Source of the DNA: Ryuthela nishihirai
Taxonomy: Eukaryota > Arthropoda > Arachnida > Araneae > Heptathelidae
Assembly: GCA_038380435.1 (NCBI GenBank)
Contig: JAWZYU010000034.1
Location: forward strand, 5,500,704-5,564,703
DNA: 64,000 nt
Direction of reading: 5' to 3'
The notes under the pieces were generated by a model. The model was given only the letters and a program-made list of their open reading frames with translations, was not told where the DNA came from and did not search any database. Positions 23,112-33,540 of this stretch are shown piece after piece. Within the stretch, counting starts at the first letter, position 1. Every line of letters starts with the position of its first letter. The position numbers and the translations under genes are program-made.

Positions 23112-23404
23112 CACTGATACTCATGAAAATCAGAACACCAAGAAGGACCAATCAGAACATGCTCATATTTGGAGGTTCAATGTAGTTTTATTGTAACTCA
23201 TGCTAATAACATGCCCTCTGTCAAACTCATTCAACTGGAGATATGAAGCTTGCACTGGTCTGTGTGGCATATCGTAACCATACTTGCACAAGATCTGATA
23301 AGCTGAGCATAGAGAAGGAGTCCAGCCACACCCTTTCAAAAAATGTTCTCACACAGAACTTACTCTATTCCTTCTCAGTGTTCTGATTTTTGTGAGCAGC
23401 AGTG
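23112..23404. mobile_element. Tc1-type MITE (293 bp)
   Basis: TA (23110-23111) then CACTGATACTCATGAAAATC then AGAACACC. The right end, reverse-complemented, is CACTGCTGCTCACAAAAATC then AGAACAC, followed by TA (23405-23406). No coding capacity. Confidence 0.85.
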
Positions 23405-23910
23405 TAGAATTACTGAACATTCTATGGTATACTTAATTTATAAAGAGCAAGCAGTTAAACAAAGCAATCTAAAGAAGTTTTTGTGACATTTGTTCTAAAA
23501 TAATGTCCTTAATTTTCTGTTTGCACTATAAAACACTACCACTCATGGTGAGGTAGAAAAATCGAATTCCAATTCCTAGGCAAATTTATTTTAGTTCAGA
23601 TTCACAGAAATATAAACCCATTTTTTGTGGGTGCCCAAACAATTTTCAGATTTATGATAGTTAGTTTTCAGATTCAATACTGAATTAAAATGTACTAATA
23701 TTCAGTCCTAAGAGAGCTAGAGAGAGAGAAAAAAGAAAAAGAAAAATAATGTTGAGGAATAACTTATATTTAAATATATTTAGAACTTATCTACATTTCA
23801 GTTTGAGCTACTAGGAATTGTATGGAAAAAATTCAATAGCCATGCTTTAAACTGCATTTTTTCATAAGCTAAATATATTTTTTAAAATACAGGGTGGTTA
23901 TAATTAAACA

Positions 23911-25060
23911 CGTGATGAGCAGTGTGGATTCAGAAATGGTAGGGGGATGTACAGATCAGATATTTTCACTCAGGCAGATTATTGAGAAATATTTAGAGTT
24001 TCAGAAGCCTTTGGTTGCTAGCTTTGTTGATTTCAAAAAGGCTTTTGACTCTCTTGATCGCCATAATTTGTGGTTGATTGTGAGATCATATGGTATACCA
24101 GATAAGCTAGTTAACATAATGAAAGCTTTCTATAATAACACTGAGTTGTGTGTGAGAGTTGGAAAGGTTTGTAGCAATTGGTTTAGCATTACTTCTGATG
24201 TTCTACAAGGGTGCATTTTGTCTCTTTTTCTCTCTTTAGTTTGTTTATTGATTATGTTATGCAAAATTCACTTCAAGGGAAAGATTTTGGCCTTAAACGG
24301 TCTGGAGATACAAAAATTTCTGATTTAGATTATGCTGATGATTTAGCCCTTTTGGGAAAAGATGTTGATGAGATGAACTCGTTCATTAGGGCTGTTGATG
24401 AGACTAGTAATAGAGTAGGTTTGGTGATAAACAGAGATAAAACTAAAGTGATGAAAATTGGTCAGGCAGGCAGGTTGGTTCAGTCGCTCTGAATGGTTGC
24501 ACCCTTGAGCAAGTGTCTCAGTTTAATTATCTTGGGAGCTATGTAACAGATACTGGTGATGTGTGCCATGAGATAAATAGAAGAATAGGGATTGGTGCTG
24601 GAACTTTTAAGAATCTGTGGAGAGTGTGGAGAAATAGGTGTATAACCTAAAGACTAAAATTAGGCTGTATAATAGTTTGGTTCTTTCTAAGGTTAGTATG
24701 GTAGTGAAACTTGGATGCATTGTAAACAAGATAATAGGAAACTAGATGCTTACGAAGAATCTTGGGAATTAGGTGGTTCAACTTTGTAAGTAATGAAGAG
24801 GTTAGGCAAAGGAGTCTGCAACCTCCTTTAAACAGTATATTGTGCAGAGGGAGACTCCGTTGGTTTGGCCATGTTGCCTGTATGGATAACTGTATGTTAG
24901 TGAATAGGGTTATGAACAGTCTGCCTAAAGGCCTCATAAAGAGGGGAAGAATTAGAATGTGATAGGCAGACAATGTCAAACTGGACCTTGTTAGAGTTGG
25001 TATGCAGTGGCAAGATGCAGCAGATATAGCTCAGGACAGATATGCTCGGAAACTAAACTG
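23911..25060 (+). pseudogene. LINE reverse transcriptase fragment with intact YADD
   Basis: The frame reads 'DQIFSLRQIIEKYLEFQKPL', 'SFVDFKKAFDSLDRHNLWLI' (first catalytic Asp), 'SITSDVLQGCILSLFL' and, after a shift, 'ISDLDYADDLALLG' near 24330 (the YADD catalytic pair). It then runs through 'NRDKTKVMKIGQ' to 'ILCRGRLRWFGHVACMDN' near 24840. These are the RT palm and C-terminal blocks of the single-ORF RTE/BovB-like class. At least three frameshifts are present and the endonuclease is missing. Confidence 0.88.
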
Positions 25061-25107
25061 CGTGGTCTGATTGCACCTCCGTAGGCCAATGGCAGCTTAA
25101 GGATGAT
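23911..25107 (+). mobile_element. RTE-like LINE, 5'-truncated copy
   Basis: Begins inside the reverse transcriptase gene and ends in a GATGATGATGA tail, as RTE-type LINEs often do. Immediately upstream 'acagggtggttataattaaa' resembles a mariner terminus, so the LINE may sit in a mariner remnant. No clear target duplication was found. Confidence 0.85.
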
Positions 25108-25416
25108 GATGAATGATAGAATGCAATTTACTATCTTGATAATCAACCATCTTGACAACTAATAACATCAAAAATAATAGTAAAGGACTGTTTAACCCAT
25201 TTAAGGAGGTGCACGCACGTGCAAGATAGCCAGAACACCAACAGCTGAGAACATCAATCAGCAAAAATTCAAAGAGCTCCAAAACTCAACATCTATCTTA
25301 CAAGGAATGTGACAGTCATCTTAAAAGATATACTGGTACAAAAACAGATGATAAAGCATAGCCTTGAACTTCCACCATAAGCACATAGCGGACAGGCAGA
25401 TGGATGAAATACATAT
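25108..25416. other. Unassigned DNA between LINE fragments
   Basis: It has slightly higher GC than surroundings ('ggaggtgcacgcacgtgc') but no element or exon that I recognise. Confidence 0.45.
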
Positions 25417-25826
25417 ACAAAATCCTCATACAGCCCTGGGTTATGGAGCCAGACTGTGTAATTTTCCTCTCCAGATATGTCCGTTCTGAGCTGCAGCTGC
25501 TGTATTTGGCCACTGTAGGCCAATTCTAGCAAGGTCATGTTTGACATTGTTTGCCATACACACTGTTCATAATCCTGTTTACCAATCTGCAGCTATTCAT
25601 AGGGGCAACATGGCCAAACCAATGCAGTCTCTCTCTGCACAAAATGTTGCTCAAAGAAGGTTGATGACTCCTTCTACAAAGTCAAACCATCTAATGCCCA
25701 AGATTAGGTGGTTTGAATCTAGAATCAAATTTCCTGTTGTCCTGCTTACAAAGGGTCCACATTTCACTACCATACCAAACCTTAGAAAGAACCAAACTAT
25801 TATACAGCCTAATTTTAGTCTTTAGG
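25417..25826 (-). mobile_element. LINE 3'-region fragment
   Basis: Reverse complement of the LINE C-terminal and 3' region. It runs through 'ttggccactgtaggccaatt', 'ggcaacatggccaaaccaat' (the GHVA block), 'aggtggtttgaatc' and ends at 'cctaattttagtctttaggt', the same point as the next fragment. Confidence 0.85.
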
Positions 25827-25852
25827 TGTACCTACCTACATACACATACATA

Positions 25853-26960
25853 TACACAAAATCCTCATGCAGCCGTGGGCTACGGAGGTCCAACCACACG
25901 GTGTAATTTTCTTCTCGTGATAAGTCTCTTCTGAGCTACAGCTGCTACATTTGGCCACTCTAGATCAATTCTAGCAAGGTCTGTTTAACATTTTCAGCCA
26001 ATCGCATCCTAGGTCTCCCCCTTTTTCTCAAATCCTTAGGCATACTGTTCATATCCTGTTTGCCAATCTGCAGCTATGCATACAGGCAACATGGCCAAAC
26101 CAATGCAATCTCTCTCTGCACAATATGCTGCTCAAAAGAGGTTGATGACTCCTTCTTCTAACCTCATGATTGCTTACAAAGTCAAACCACCTAATGCCCA
26201 AGATACTTTGTAAGCATCTAGTTTCCTATTATCTTGTTTACAACGCATCCAAGTTTCACTACCATACTAACCTTAAAAAGAACCAAACTATTATACAGCC
26301 TAATTTTAGTCTTTAGGTGTATACACCTATTTCTCCACACTCTCCATAGATTCTTAATTATCACCAAGCCAACTCTATTACCAAGTCTCATCAACAGCTC
26401 AAATTAAAGAATTCATCTCATCAACATCATTGGCCAATGAGGCCAAATCATCTGCATAATCTAAATCAGAAATTTTGAAATCTCTAGACCATTTAAGGCC
26501 AAAATCTTTCCCTTGCAAAGAATTTTGCATAACATAATCAATAACTAAACTAAAAAGAAACAAAATGCACCCTTGTCTAACTCCACTAGCATTGCTAAAC
26601 CAATCGCTGCAAGATGTACCAACTCTCAGACACGAAGGCTATTTTTCCACATTTTCCATAGATTCTTGAAAGTCCCAGAGGCAAATCCCATTCTTCTATT
26701 TATCTCATGGCGCACATCCAGTATCTGTTACATAGCTCCCAAGACAATTAAACTGAGACACTTGCTCAAGAGGGAAGCTATTCAAATCAACTGAAGCACC
26801 ACCTGCTTGACCAATTTTCATCACTTTAGTTTTCTCTGTTTATCACCAAACCTATTTTAATACCTCTCTCATCAACAGACCTAATGAAAAAGATTAATCT
26901 CATCAACATCATTAGTCAACAGGGCCAAATCCTAAATTTTGAAATCTCTAGACCATTTAA
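25853..26960 (-). mobile_element. LINE 3'-region fragments, rearranged
   Basis: It starts with a 3' end like the previous fragment ('cctcatgcagccgtgggcta') and proceeds to RT motifs: the antisense of ADDLA ('gccaaatcatctgcataatc') near 26450 and of NYLGSYVTD near 26720. It then contains a second antisense ADDLA-adjacent segment near 26920. The order is not that of one LINE, so at least two truncated pieces are joined. Confidence 0.8.
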
Positions 26961-28100
26961 GGATGTAGAAAAATATGGATGCTATACATTGTGAGCAACA
27001 TCTTAAACAACAACTGGTGTTCCTGATTAGTAACAAAGGAGTGGCATTCATGTAGGCATGCAGCACCTATATAAAGTAGTAATTGTGGCAATAACTGCAT
27101 ACTAAACATAATAAGTGAACCAGCAATAATCACTAAGGAATATCACTAAATCTCTGTATTAAGAAGACTACATGCAATGGACTTATGTGCCCATTCGATA
27201 CCAACTTCAAGCTCCTTTGCCTAGGCAAAAAATGTCTTTAAGTTCAAAACCATTTGCATCACCATTAAAAGTTACCTCCATTATGTAAACTAATGGAAGA
27301 ATAATAGTACTTAAGATTCCAGATTGCTAATTATTTAAAAAAAATTATAAGCAATAGTGACATTATTATAATTAAATATTTTAAGAATTCACTGTAATAT
27401 CATGTTCTCTTATAACAAATGCTAGTTTTCGCTAAAACTATCAATAGCTTTGAATCATGCACTAACATTAAGATCACTACAAATTTTAACTAGATACAGT
27501 TATATCTTATTTGTCAGTTTGCATAAAAAAACTACAATTTTTTTTTGATAGGGATATTTTCAATTTGTTTGAAATTGAATCTACCACAAAGGAAACATCA
27601 GGCTTTTCAGTTTTTTTTACTGCTTTTTTTATATACTAATTAAACCCAGCCAAAAGTATGATATAAAATATAAATCCATTGATAATTTCATTCATAGCTT
27701 TCCACAATTAACACACTACTTGGTTCACAATTGTTGTCAATGAGTACTACTGAATTCACAAGGAAGGCGATGGCAGTGCCCCCAAAAATTTTGCACACTT
27801 TCAAAGGGTTTACTCCTGACTCACCACCTAGGAACCTAATCTCTTAACCTAACACAATTAGACCTAAGTGGGGCCATCACACCAAATTTGGGACTGATTG
27901 CTTAAGTATCCAGAGAACCAAAAATTTTTGTCACCAATGATGTCCCACTGCAGACATACAAGAAATGTGGTCTGCCTGTTCATTTATCCTCCCTAAATTA
28001 TGGCTATTATATGATATTTGCATTTTTTTTAAATATCTTGATTTGAAAGCAAAATAAATCTCTAAATTTGATCACAGTATATGAATATTTGGCATGTTTT
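26961..28100. other. Unassigned AT-rich DNA
   Basis: No repeats or exons are recognised. A slightly less AT-rich stretch at 27760-28000 has no motif I can name. Confidence 0.4.
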
Positions 28101-28104
28101 TTAA

Positions 28105-28249
28105 CCACTTTACTACCAGCTCCATTTTTATTTTGCTATTGTGTGTTATGTGCAATCACTGCTGTCAGTGTCAATTTCAAATTGATAATGGAATCAACAC
28201 TAATAGCATGCAGTACATGAAAGCAAACTAAAAATGGAATATAAGAATG
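28105..28249. mobile_element. Small TTAA-flanked MITE
   Basis: TTAA (28101-28104) and TTAA (28250-28253) flank a 145-bp unit whose ends contain inverted TCCATTTTTATTTTGC and, reverse-complemented, TCCATTTTTAGTTTGC. This suggests a piggyBac-type non-autonomous element; the outermost bases match poorly. Confidence 0.55.
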
Positions 28250-28253
28250 TTAA

Positions 28254-28956
28254 AAACTTTCCTAATAAATCTTTTTAGAACTAAGTTGTTTGTGCCTATA
28301 CAGCAATTATACTAATAAGCAAATATTAAATAAAAACAAGGAAAAAACTAAATAAATGAAATATTTTACTAATAATGGGAACAAATTACAAATAGAAAGT
28401 TAATTACTTTTTTAATCAAAGTTAAAATAAAAAACAGTAAAATTTTGCCTTTATTATGAAAAAATAAGAATGAATTTTCGCTATAATTTTTCATATTTTA
28501 TTAAGCAGAATAAATTGTTCTTTATTTTGGAAATAACATGATACATCTCTGCTTACATATATTTAATGATAAGATATTAGAATTCATTTTTTTTTTCACT
28601 GAACATAGGTGAAAAATAATTGGGTCCCTAGATTCATTCCTATTTTTCTGGCTGGACACTAGAAACACTTGATGATTCAGAATATTTCAGTTGTTACAAA
28701 CTAACCAGATTCTAGATGAACATCTAGTGCATGTAATAAAAGTGAGCACTGCATAGGTCAATTTTGGTCTGTATCCACATTTCAGTTATAAATCTGTTTT
28801 GATTTTTTGAATGTGTTATAACATTCGTTTTATAAATTATTAATTAAATAATCTACATCCTTAAAACCTGGACTCATGTGCATTTACATACCATTAGATA
28901 TTATTTTTTACAACTCATCTGGATTTTATAGTGTCATAACCATAGCCTTCCTCGAC
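28254..28956. other. Unassigned AT-rich DNA
   Basis: Nothing beyond AT-rich sequence and short homopolymers was recognised. Confidence 0.4.
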
Positions 28957-29134
28957 TATCAGGGAAATATTCACTCTTAGTTTACTGTCAATATCAATAT
29001 TAGAGGAAAAAATGTCTTGAGGCAGGTGGGATATAAACTCCAGGAGACCTTGGGTTCATATCCCACCTGGCTCAAGATAATTTTTTTCTCTATATTGATA
29101 TTGGCAGTAAACTAAGAGCGAATATTTCCCTGAT
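28957..29134. repeat. Hairpin element with tRNA-like 3' halves in both arms
   Basis: The outer arms, 'tatcagggaaatattc' then 'ctcttagtttactg', return in reverse complement at the right end ('cagtaaactaagag' ... 'gaatatttccctgata'). The inner arms include CAGGTGGGATAT and the inverse ATATCCCACCTG. 'gggttcatatcccacc' on the plus strand looks like a tRNA T-arm/B box. The whole unit could fold into one 178-nt hairpin. Confidence 0.85.
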
Positions 29135-29260
29135 AATTGACCAAAAGCATTGATAGATTTCTTTCAATTTATCCAATTGTATACTTGTGACATACTTGTA
29201 ATCTGTTTTGTGTGGCTGTATGTGAGCAGCAAAGAACTTGCTTTCTATTAACCTATAAAT

Positions 29261-29556
29261 TATCACTCTGAAGTTGATTTAAATTTTAGAGGAAAAATTG
29301 TCTTGAGCCAGGTGGAATATGAACCCACAACTTCCTGATAACATGTCAGGTGCTCTGGACTACTTTCATGAGACACAGAAATTTATGTATTGTAGGTAGA
29401 AAGTTTACAATCTTAAATAGAAATCTTGATTGGTGACTGATAGCTCAGCAGTCAGAGCATCTACATGTTATCAGGAGGTCATGGGTTCATATTCCACCCA
29501 GTTCAAGACAATTTTTCTTCTAAAATTGATATTGACATTAAACTAAGAGTGAATAA
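29261..29556. repeat. Inverted pair of tRNA-like units (head-to-head)
   Basis: The same outer arm type as 28957-29134 flanks two tRNA-like sequences in opposite orientation. On the right plus strand, 'atagctcagcagtcagagca' (A-box-like) is followed by 'gggttcatattccacc' (B-box-like). On the left, the minus strand has 'gggttcatattccacct' preceded by 'agagcacctgacatgttatc'. The central 100 bp is not palindromic. Confidence 0.8.
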
Positions 29557-29689
29557 AAATGTCAATGGATTTCTTCAATTTATTCTACTAGTATTTAAAT
29601 ACTCTAACCTTTAGTTCTTAAAATAAAGGTTTTTAAAATCTTAGTGGCCAGGCAAATTTTAAAGTGTTTTAAAACAATATCCTGAAATA

Positions 29690-31030
29690 ACTAATAAACA
29701 GAAATAGGTCATCTCTTACACCAAAACAAAGATAATTCAAAATAAAAAGAATTTTAAGCATTAAAAATAATATTTTTGGCAAAAAAGTGAAGTAGCTAAT
29801 TTTAGTAGTGTTTAGGTAGAACAATAAATATGTAAAAAAAAAAAGGTGTTAAATTGAATTTGAACCTCATTAAAAAAATTTCATAAGCAGAATATGGGAT
29901 TATTGTATCTTAAAAAAGCATTTTTCAAATGGGATAATCATATATAGTTCCATATATTTTCCTTCACAATACTATTGAAAGTTTCATCAGTCACACTGTT
30001 CACTTTCACTTGTGGTATTGACATTTATTACCAATAATATTAATATAATAATTCTTTACTAACCCTTCTCAGGTCCAGCTATTTTTTTCACTCTGATCAG
30101 GCAAAAAAATTACCTTAGAACTTTTTTTTTTTGCCAAATAACTAATGAAAGGAATTATGGCATGTTATATGCCAAATTAATCAGCATTTAATTCTAGATT
30201 TTCTGAAAATAAAATATTCAACAAAAAAAGATGACTAGTTTTATTTTAATAGGACTTTTTTATAGTCAGGTAATAAAAAATGCACCTGGCAACACAAATT
30301 TTTTTTAAAAAACACTAATAGACAGAAATGATTATAATGTACATGAATAGAAAGGCTATTTCTGCATAAAAAAAAAAATTCTTGTTTAATTAAAGCAATT
30401 TTTTTTTTCATTTTGTAATTAATTTCTCCATACCATACTTTGAGAAAAGTCCAGGCTTGTTGCACAGTCCAATAAACAAGTCAACTTCAGAATATTTTTA
30501 ATAAATAATTAATCAACAGAAATAGGTCATGTTATATACCAAATTATAGAGAATTTAATTCTGAATTTTACTGAAGTAAAAGATATGAACAGTGTAGTAA
30601 CATAATAATTTTAATAACACTTTTTAGAGTGGTATACGGAAAAAATAGGTATATATTTCACAATTACTTCCAAAATCTTCTGTTTTTAAAAATATCAGTT
30701 TTTTTTTTGTTAATTTTTAGATTTTTGAAAATTTAAGGAAAAATATGTTGATAATAGTTCAAGTCAAACTTCTGAGCTTAAATCAGGTGATTGCTTCAAT
30801 ACAGAGTAACGTTAACAAACAAATCAGCAATACTGTATAGTGCTTCTAAAATATGGCAATCAGATGGCTTTATCGAATTATTTATATTGCACTTCAATAA
30901 AATATGCATCAAATGAAAAAAGAAAATATTAGTTTTCAAGCTTGAATTATGTATTTTTAAAAGATATATGTTAGAAAATTTTCAAATAGCAATTTAAAAA
31001 AAAAAATTGAAGTTTCATGTGTTGTACATA
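29690..31030 (+). repeat. Dispersed repeat R1
   Basis: Contains the blocks shared with the intronic copy at 18755-19830, plus an upstream block at 30100-30300 matching 10240-10420 ('ccaaataactaatgaa', 'caaattaatcag', 'ttttaatagg'). There is possible repeated internal structure: 'aataaacagaaataggtcat' at 29694 and similar at 30511. No coding capacity. Confidence 0.65.
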
Positions 31031-31411
31031 ATACATCCATAGACATCTGTGACCTGGGAAGGCAATAATAAGTTATGATTCACAAAACTCTAAGAGATAT
31101 CAATTTCTGTAGTAGGAAACCCCAAGAATTCCTTTCCATCAAATTATATAAATTGTTTCATTATAAGGTCCTCATATTTAGGTGTAAGTTTATTTAATTT
31201 TTTGTTCAAAGAACAATTAAAAAAAAGAACATGACTTCATTACAAAAGGGAATAATCAAAATTCAAACTTGTATACACTATAATTTTTTTTTAATAAAAT
31301 CCTGCTATGGATAGCTAGGCTGTCCCATTCCTATTAATAGATGGTGACATGAGTGACTACAGATCATGAATTAAAAGTTTATATTCACCTAGCTGGAAAT
31401 GAACTAGTTTT
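31031..31411. other. Unassigned AT-rich DNA
   Basis: No feature recognised. Confidence 0.4.
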
Positions 31412-31478
31412 GGGATAGCTCAGTGGAAGAGTACACGACATCTTTTTAGGAAATTGTGGGTTTGAATTCCACTCCCAC
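31412..31478 (+). tRNA. tRNA-like sequence, probably pseudogene or SINE head
   Basis: GGGATAGCTCAGTGGAAGAG supplies an A-box/D-arm-like segment. 'tgtgggtttgaattccact' supplies a B-box/T-arm with four to five stem pairs. The acceptor stem pairs only partly (GGGA with TCCC) and the anticodon arm is poor, so a working tRNA is unlikely. No inverted repeat flanks it. Confidence 0.4.
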
Positions 31479-32113
31479 TGACACTCAATTTTTTTCAGCT
31501 AACTCTACACTATATAGTAAAATATTATATTTACCAATTATAATATACATAAACTAAAAATTATTTTCAAAAAAAGTTTTTTTATAGGTAACACAAGGCC
31601 AATCAAAACTGCTGCACATTGAACAAAACCTTTTCAGAACCAAAACCTATTTTACCTTTCCTGCAGTTTTGGATAATTAATGCACATTGTTTCACAAACT
31701 GCAATATATATAAATAATGAAACAAAATGTATTTTAATAAAGAGTAAAGCACTTAAAGCCAGGAAATATGATTAAAATTTCCAAAAATTTAAACAAATGT
31801 ATTGTTACCAAACCATAAAAATATCTTTCAATTAGAAACATTGATCTTTATCAGTCTATTTTTGAAGCACTTTCAAAAGAGTAAAAGTCGAATGGCAACA
31901 GTTAAAAAAAATATTCTATGTGAAACTAATTTAGAAATATTAGAAAAAAAGAAGGAAACAACTTAGTTGATCTGGTGCAAAATGAAGTCACAGTAAAGCC
32001 TTCTTTCATTATTATGGATATAGGGAGTTCCTTATTGGAGGCTAATTCTACCTGATCTGATATTAACTTGGCTATTTTTGCAACTTGATTCAACATCCAA
32101 ATCATCAAGTATA
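31479..32113. other. Unassigned AT-rich DNA
   Basis: The minus-strand frame 31926-32144 runs into the Tc1 terminus and is not a gene. Nothing else is seen. Confidence 0.45.
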
Positions 32114-32261
32114 TAAACTGATGCCAGTTTATCAGGTACACCACCCCTTGTTACATAAATGGTTCATTCCAACACATAATATATTATGTTACCATACTGT
32201 GAGGTATAAATCAGGCAGACCAGCTCTTTGAGCATCAGTTGAAGTTGAATTGAGTGTCAGA

Positions 32262-33190
32262 ATGGGCAAAACGAGTGACTCGGAATGTGGCATGTTAGTT
32301 GGTGGTAAGCATGCCGGTTCTAGCATCTCCCAATGGCTGTCCTCCTGGGCGCCCTCATGCACAACGATTTCAAGGGTTTACCTAGAATGGTGCAAGAAAT
32401 TATCAGTGATTGGTAATCTTGTGGAAGAAAAGTTTGTGGATCAGAGGGGTCAAAGGAGACTGGTAAGAATTGTGCATGCAGACATCATAGCAGAAATAAA
32501 CATTGGTATGCAGAAAGTCATCTCTAAACATACCACATATTGGACCTTGTTGCAAATGGGCTACAACAGCCACTGACCATGTCTCCAGTGAGCACAGGAG
32601 CATCAACACTGGACAGTTGAGGATTGTAAAAAAGATAGCCTGGTCAGATGAATCAAGGTTCCTTTTGCATCATGTTGGTGGAAGGATCACAATTTGGCAC
32701 AAGCAACGTGAGGTCATGGAGTCATCTTGTCTGGTGTCAATACTACAGGCCATTGGTGGTAGTGTGATGGTTTGAACCAGGCCAGTGGTGGCAATGTGAT
32801 GGTGAAACACTTTAGGCCCCCGATTCCCATCAAAGGACATCTGAATGCCACAATGTATGTGAACATCGTTGCTGACCAAGTTAATCCCTTCATGGCTACA
32901 GTTTATCCTCACTCAGATGGACATGTTCAGCATGATAATGACCCTGCTCACAAGGTAGGTATTGTTATCAAATGGTTCCAAGAACATGCTAATGAGTTTT
33001 CCTTGCTTCATTAGCCTGTACAGTCTCCAGATCTAAACCCTATTGAGCATCTTTGGGATGAAGTGGCAAGCGCTGTTCGCAGTGAGAATGTGTCACCATC
33101 CAATTTGCAACAGCTACATAACACAATCATTTCTGCATGGTTCAACATTCCTGCACAATGCATCCAGCATCCTGTAAGTTCCATGCTCCG
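32262..33190 (+). pseudogene. Tc1-like transposase pseudogene (copy B, better preserved)
   Basis: Starts 'MGKTSDSECGMLVGGKHAGS', continues 'SISQWLSSWAP', 'TISRVYLEWCKKL', 'DQRGQRRLVRIVHADIIAEI' and 'ISKHTTYWTLLQMGY', the N-terminal HTH and linker of Tc1-like proteins. After frame breaks it reads 'LNATMYVNIVADQVNPFMAT', 'PHSDGHVQHDNDPAH' (second catalytic Asp), 'QEHANEFSLLH', 'QSPDLNPIEHLWDEVA' (third acidic site) and 'AVRSENVSPSNLQQL'. The region with the first Asp (near 32650) is frame-shifted. A short internal duplication around 'ggtggtagtgtgatggttt' (32755-32800) adds to the damage. Confidence 0.87.
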
Positions 33191-33534
33191 ATAAATTCAG
33201 ACTGTTCTCAAGGCTAAAAGGAGGTGCAATGAAAAGAAAGTGGGGTTAGGCTTTAGGTGTTAGGCCTTGCCGGTTCTGTGTATCAATACAAATTTGAGGT
33301 GGCAAGAGCTGTTTGCAGTGAGAATGTATCACCACCCAATTTGCAGCAGCTGAACGACACAATCATTTCTGCATGGTTCAACATTCCTGCACAATGCATC
33401 CAGCATCTTGTAAGTTCCATGCTCCGATAAATTCAGGCTGTTCTGAAGGCTAAAGAAGGTGCAACAAAAAGAAAGTGGGGTTGGCCTTTAGGTGCTAGAC
33501 CTGGCTGGTTCTGTGTATCAATACAAATTTTTAC
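33063..33534. repeat. 236-bp tandem duplication in the Tc1 3' region
   Basis: 'gtggcaag' at 33063 and again at 33299 begins two copies that stay aligned through 'tctgtgtatcaatacaaatt'. They differ at scattered sites, so the duplication is older than the ones at 6275 and 39078. Confidence 0.9.
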
Positions 33535-33540
33535 CAATAA

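Larger units (their letters stand above)
32116..33535 (+). mobile_element. Tc1-like transposon, family 2, copy B, with altered 3' end
   Basis: The left terminus AACTGATGCCAGTTTATCAG after 'tata' matches the right terminus of copy A (14549-15637). The interior is homologous to copy A. The right TIR is missing: after the transposase end the last 236 bp are tandemly duplicated, and the unit stops at the start of the next transposon at 33541. Confidence 0.85.
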
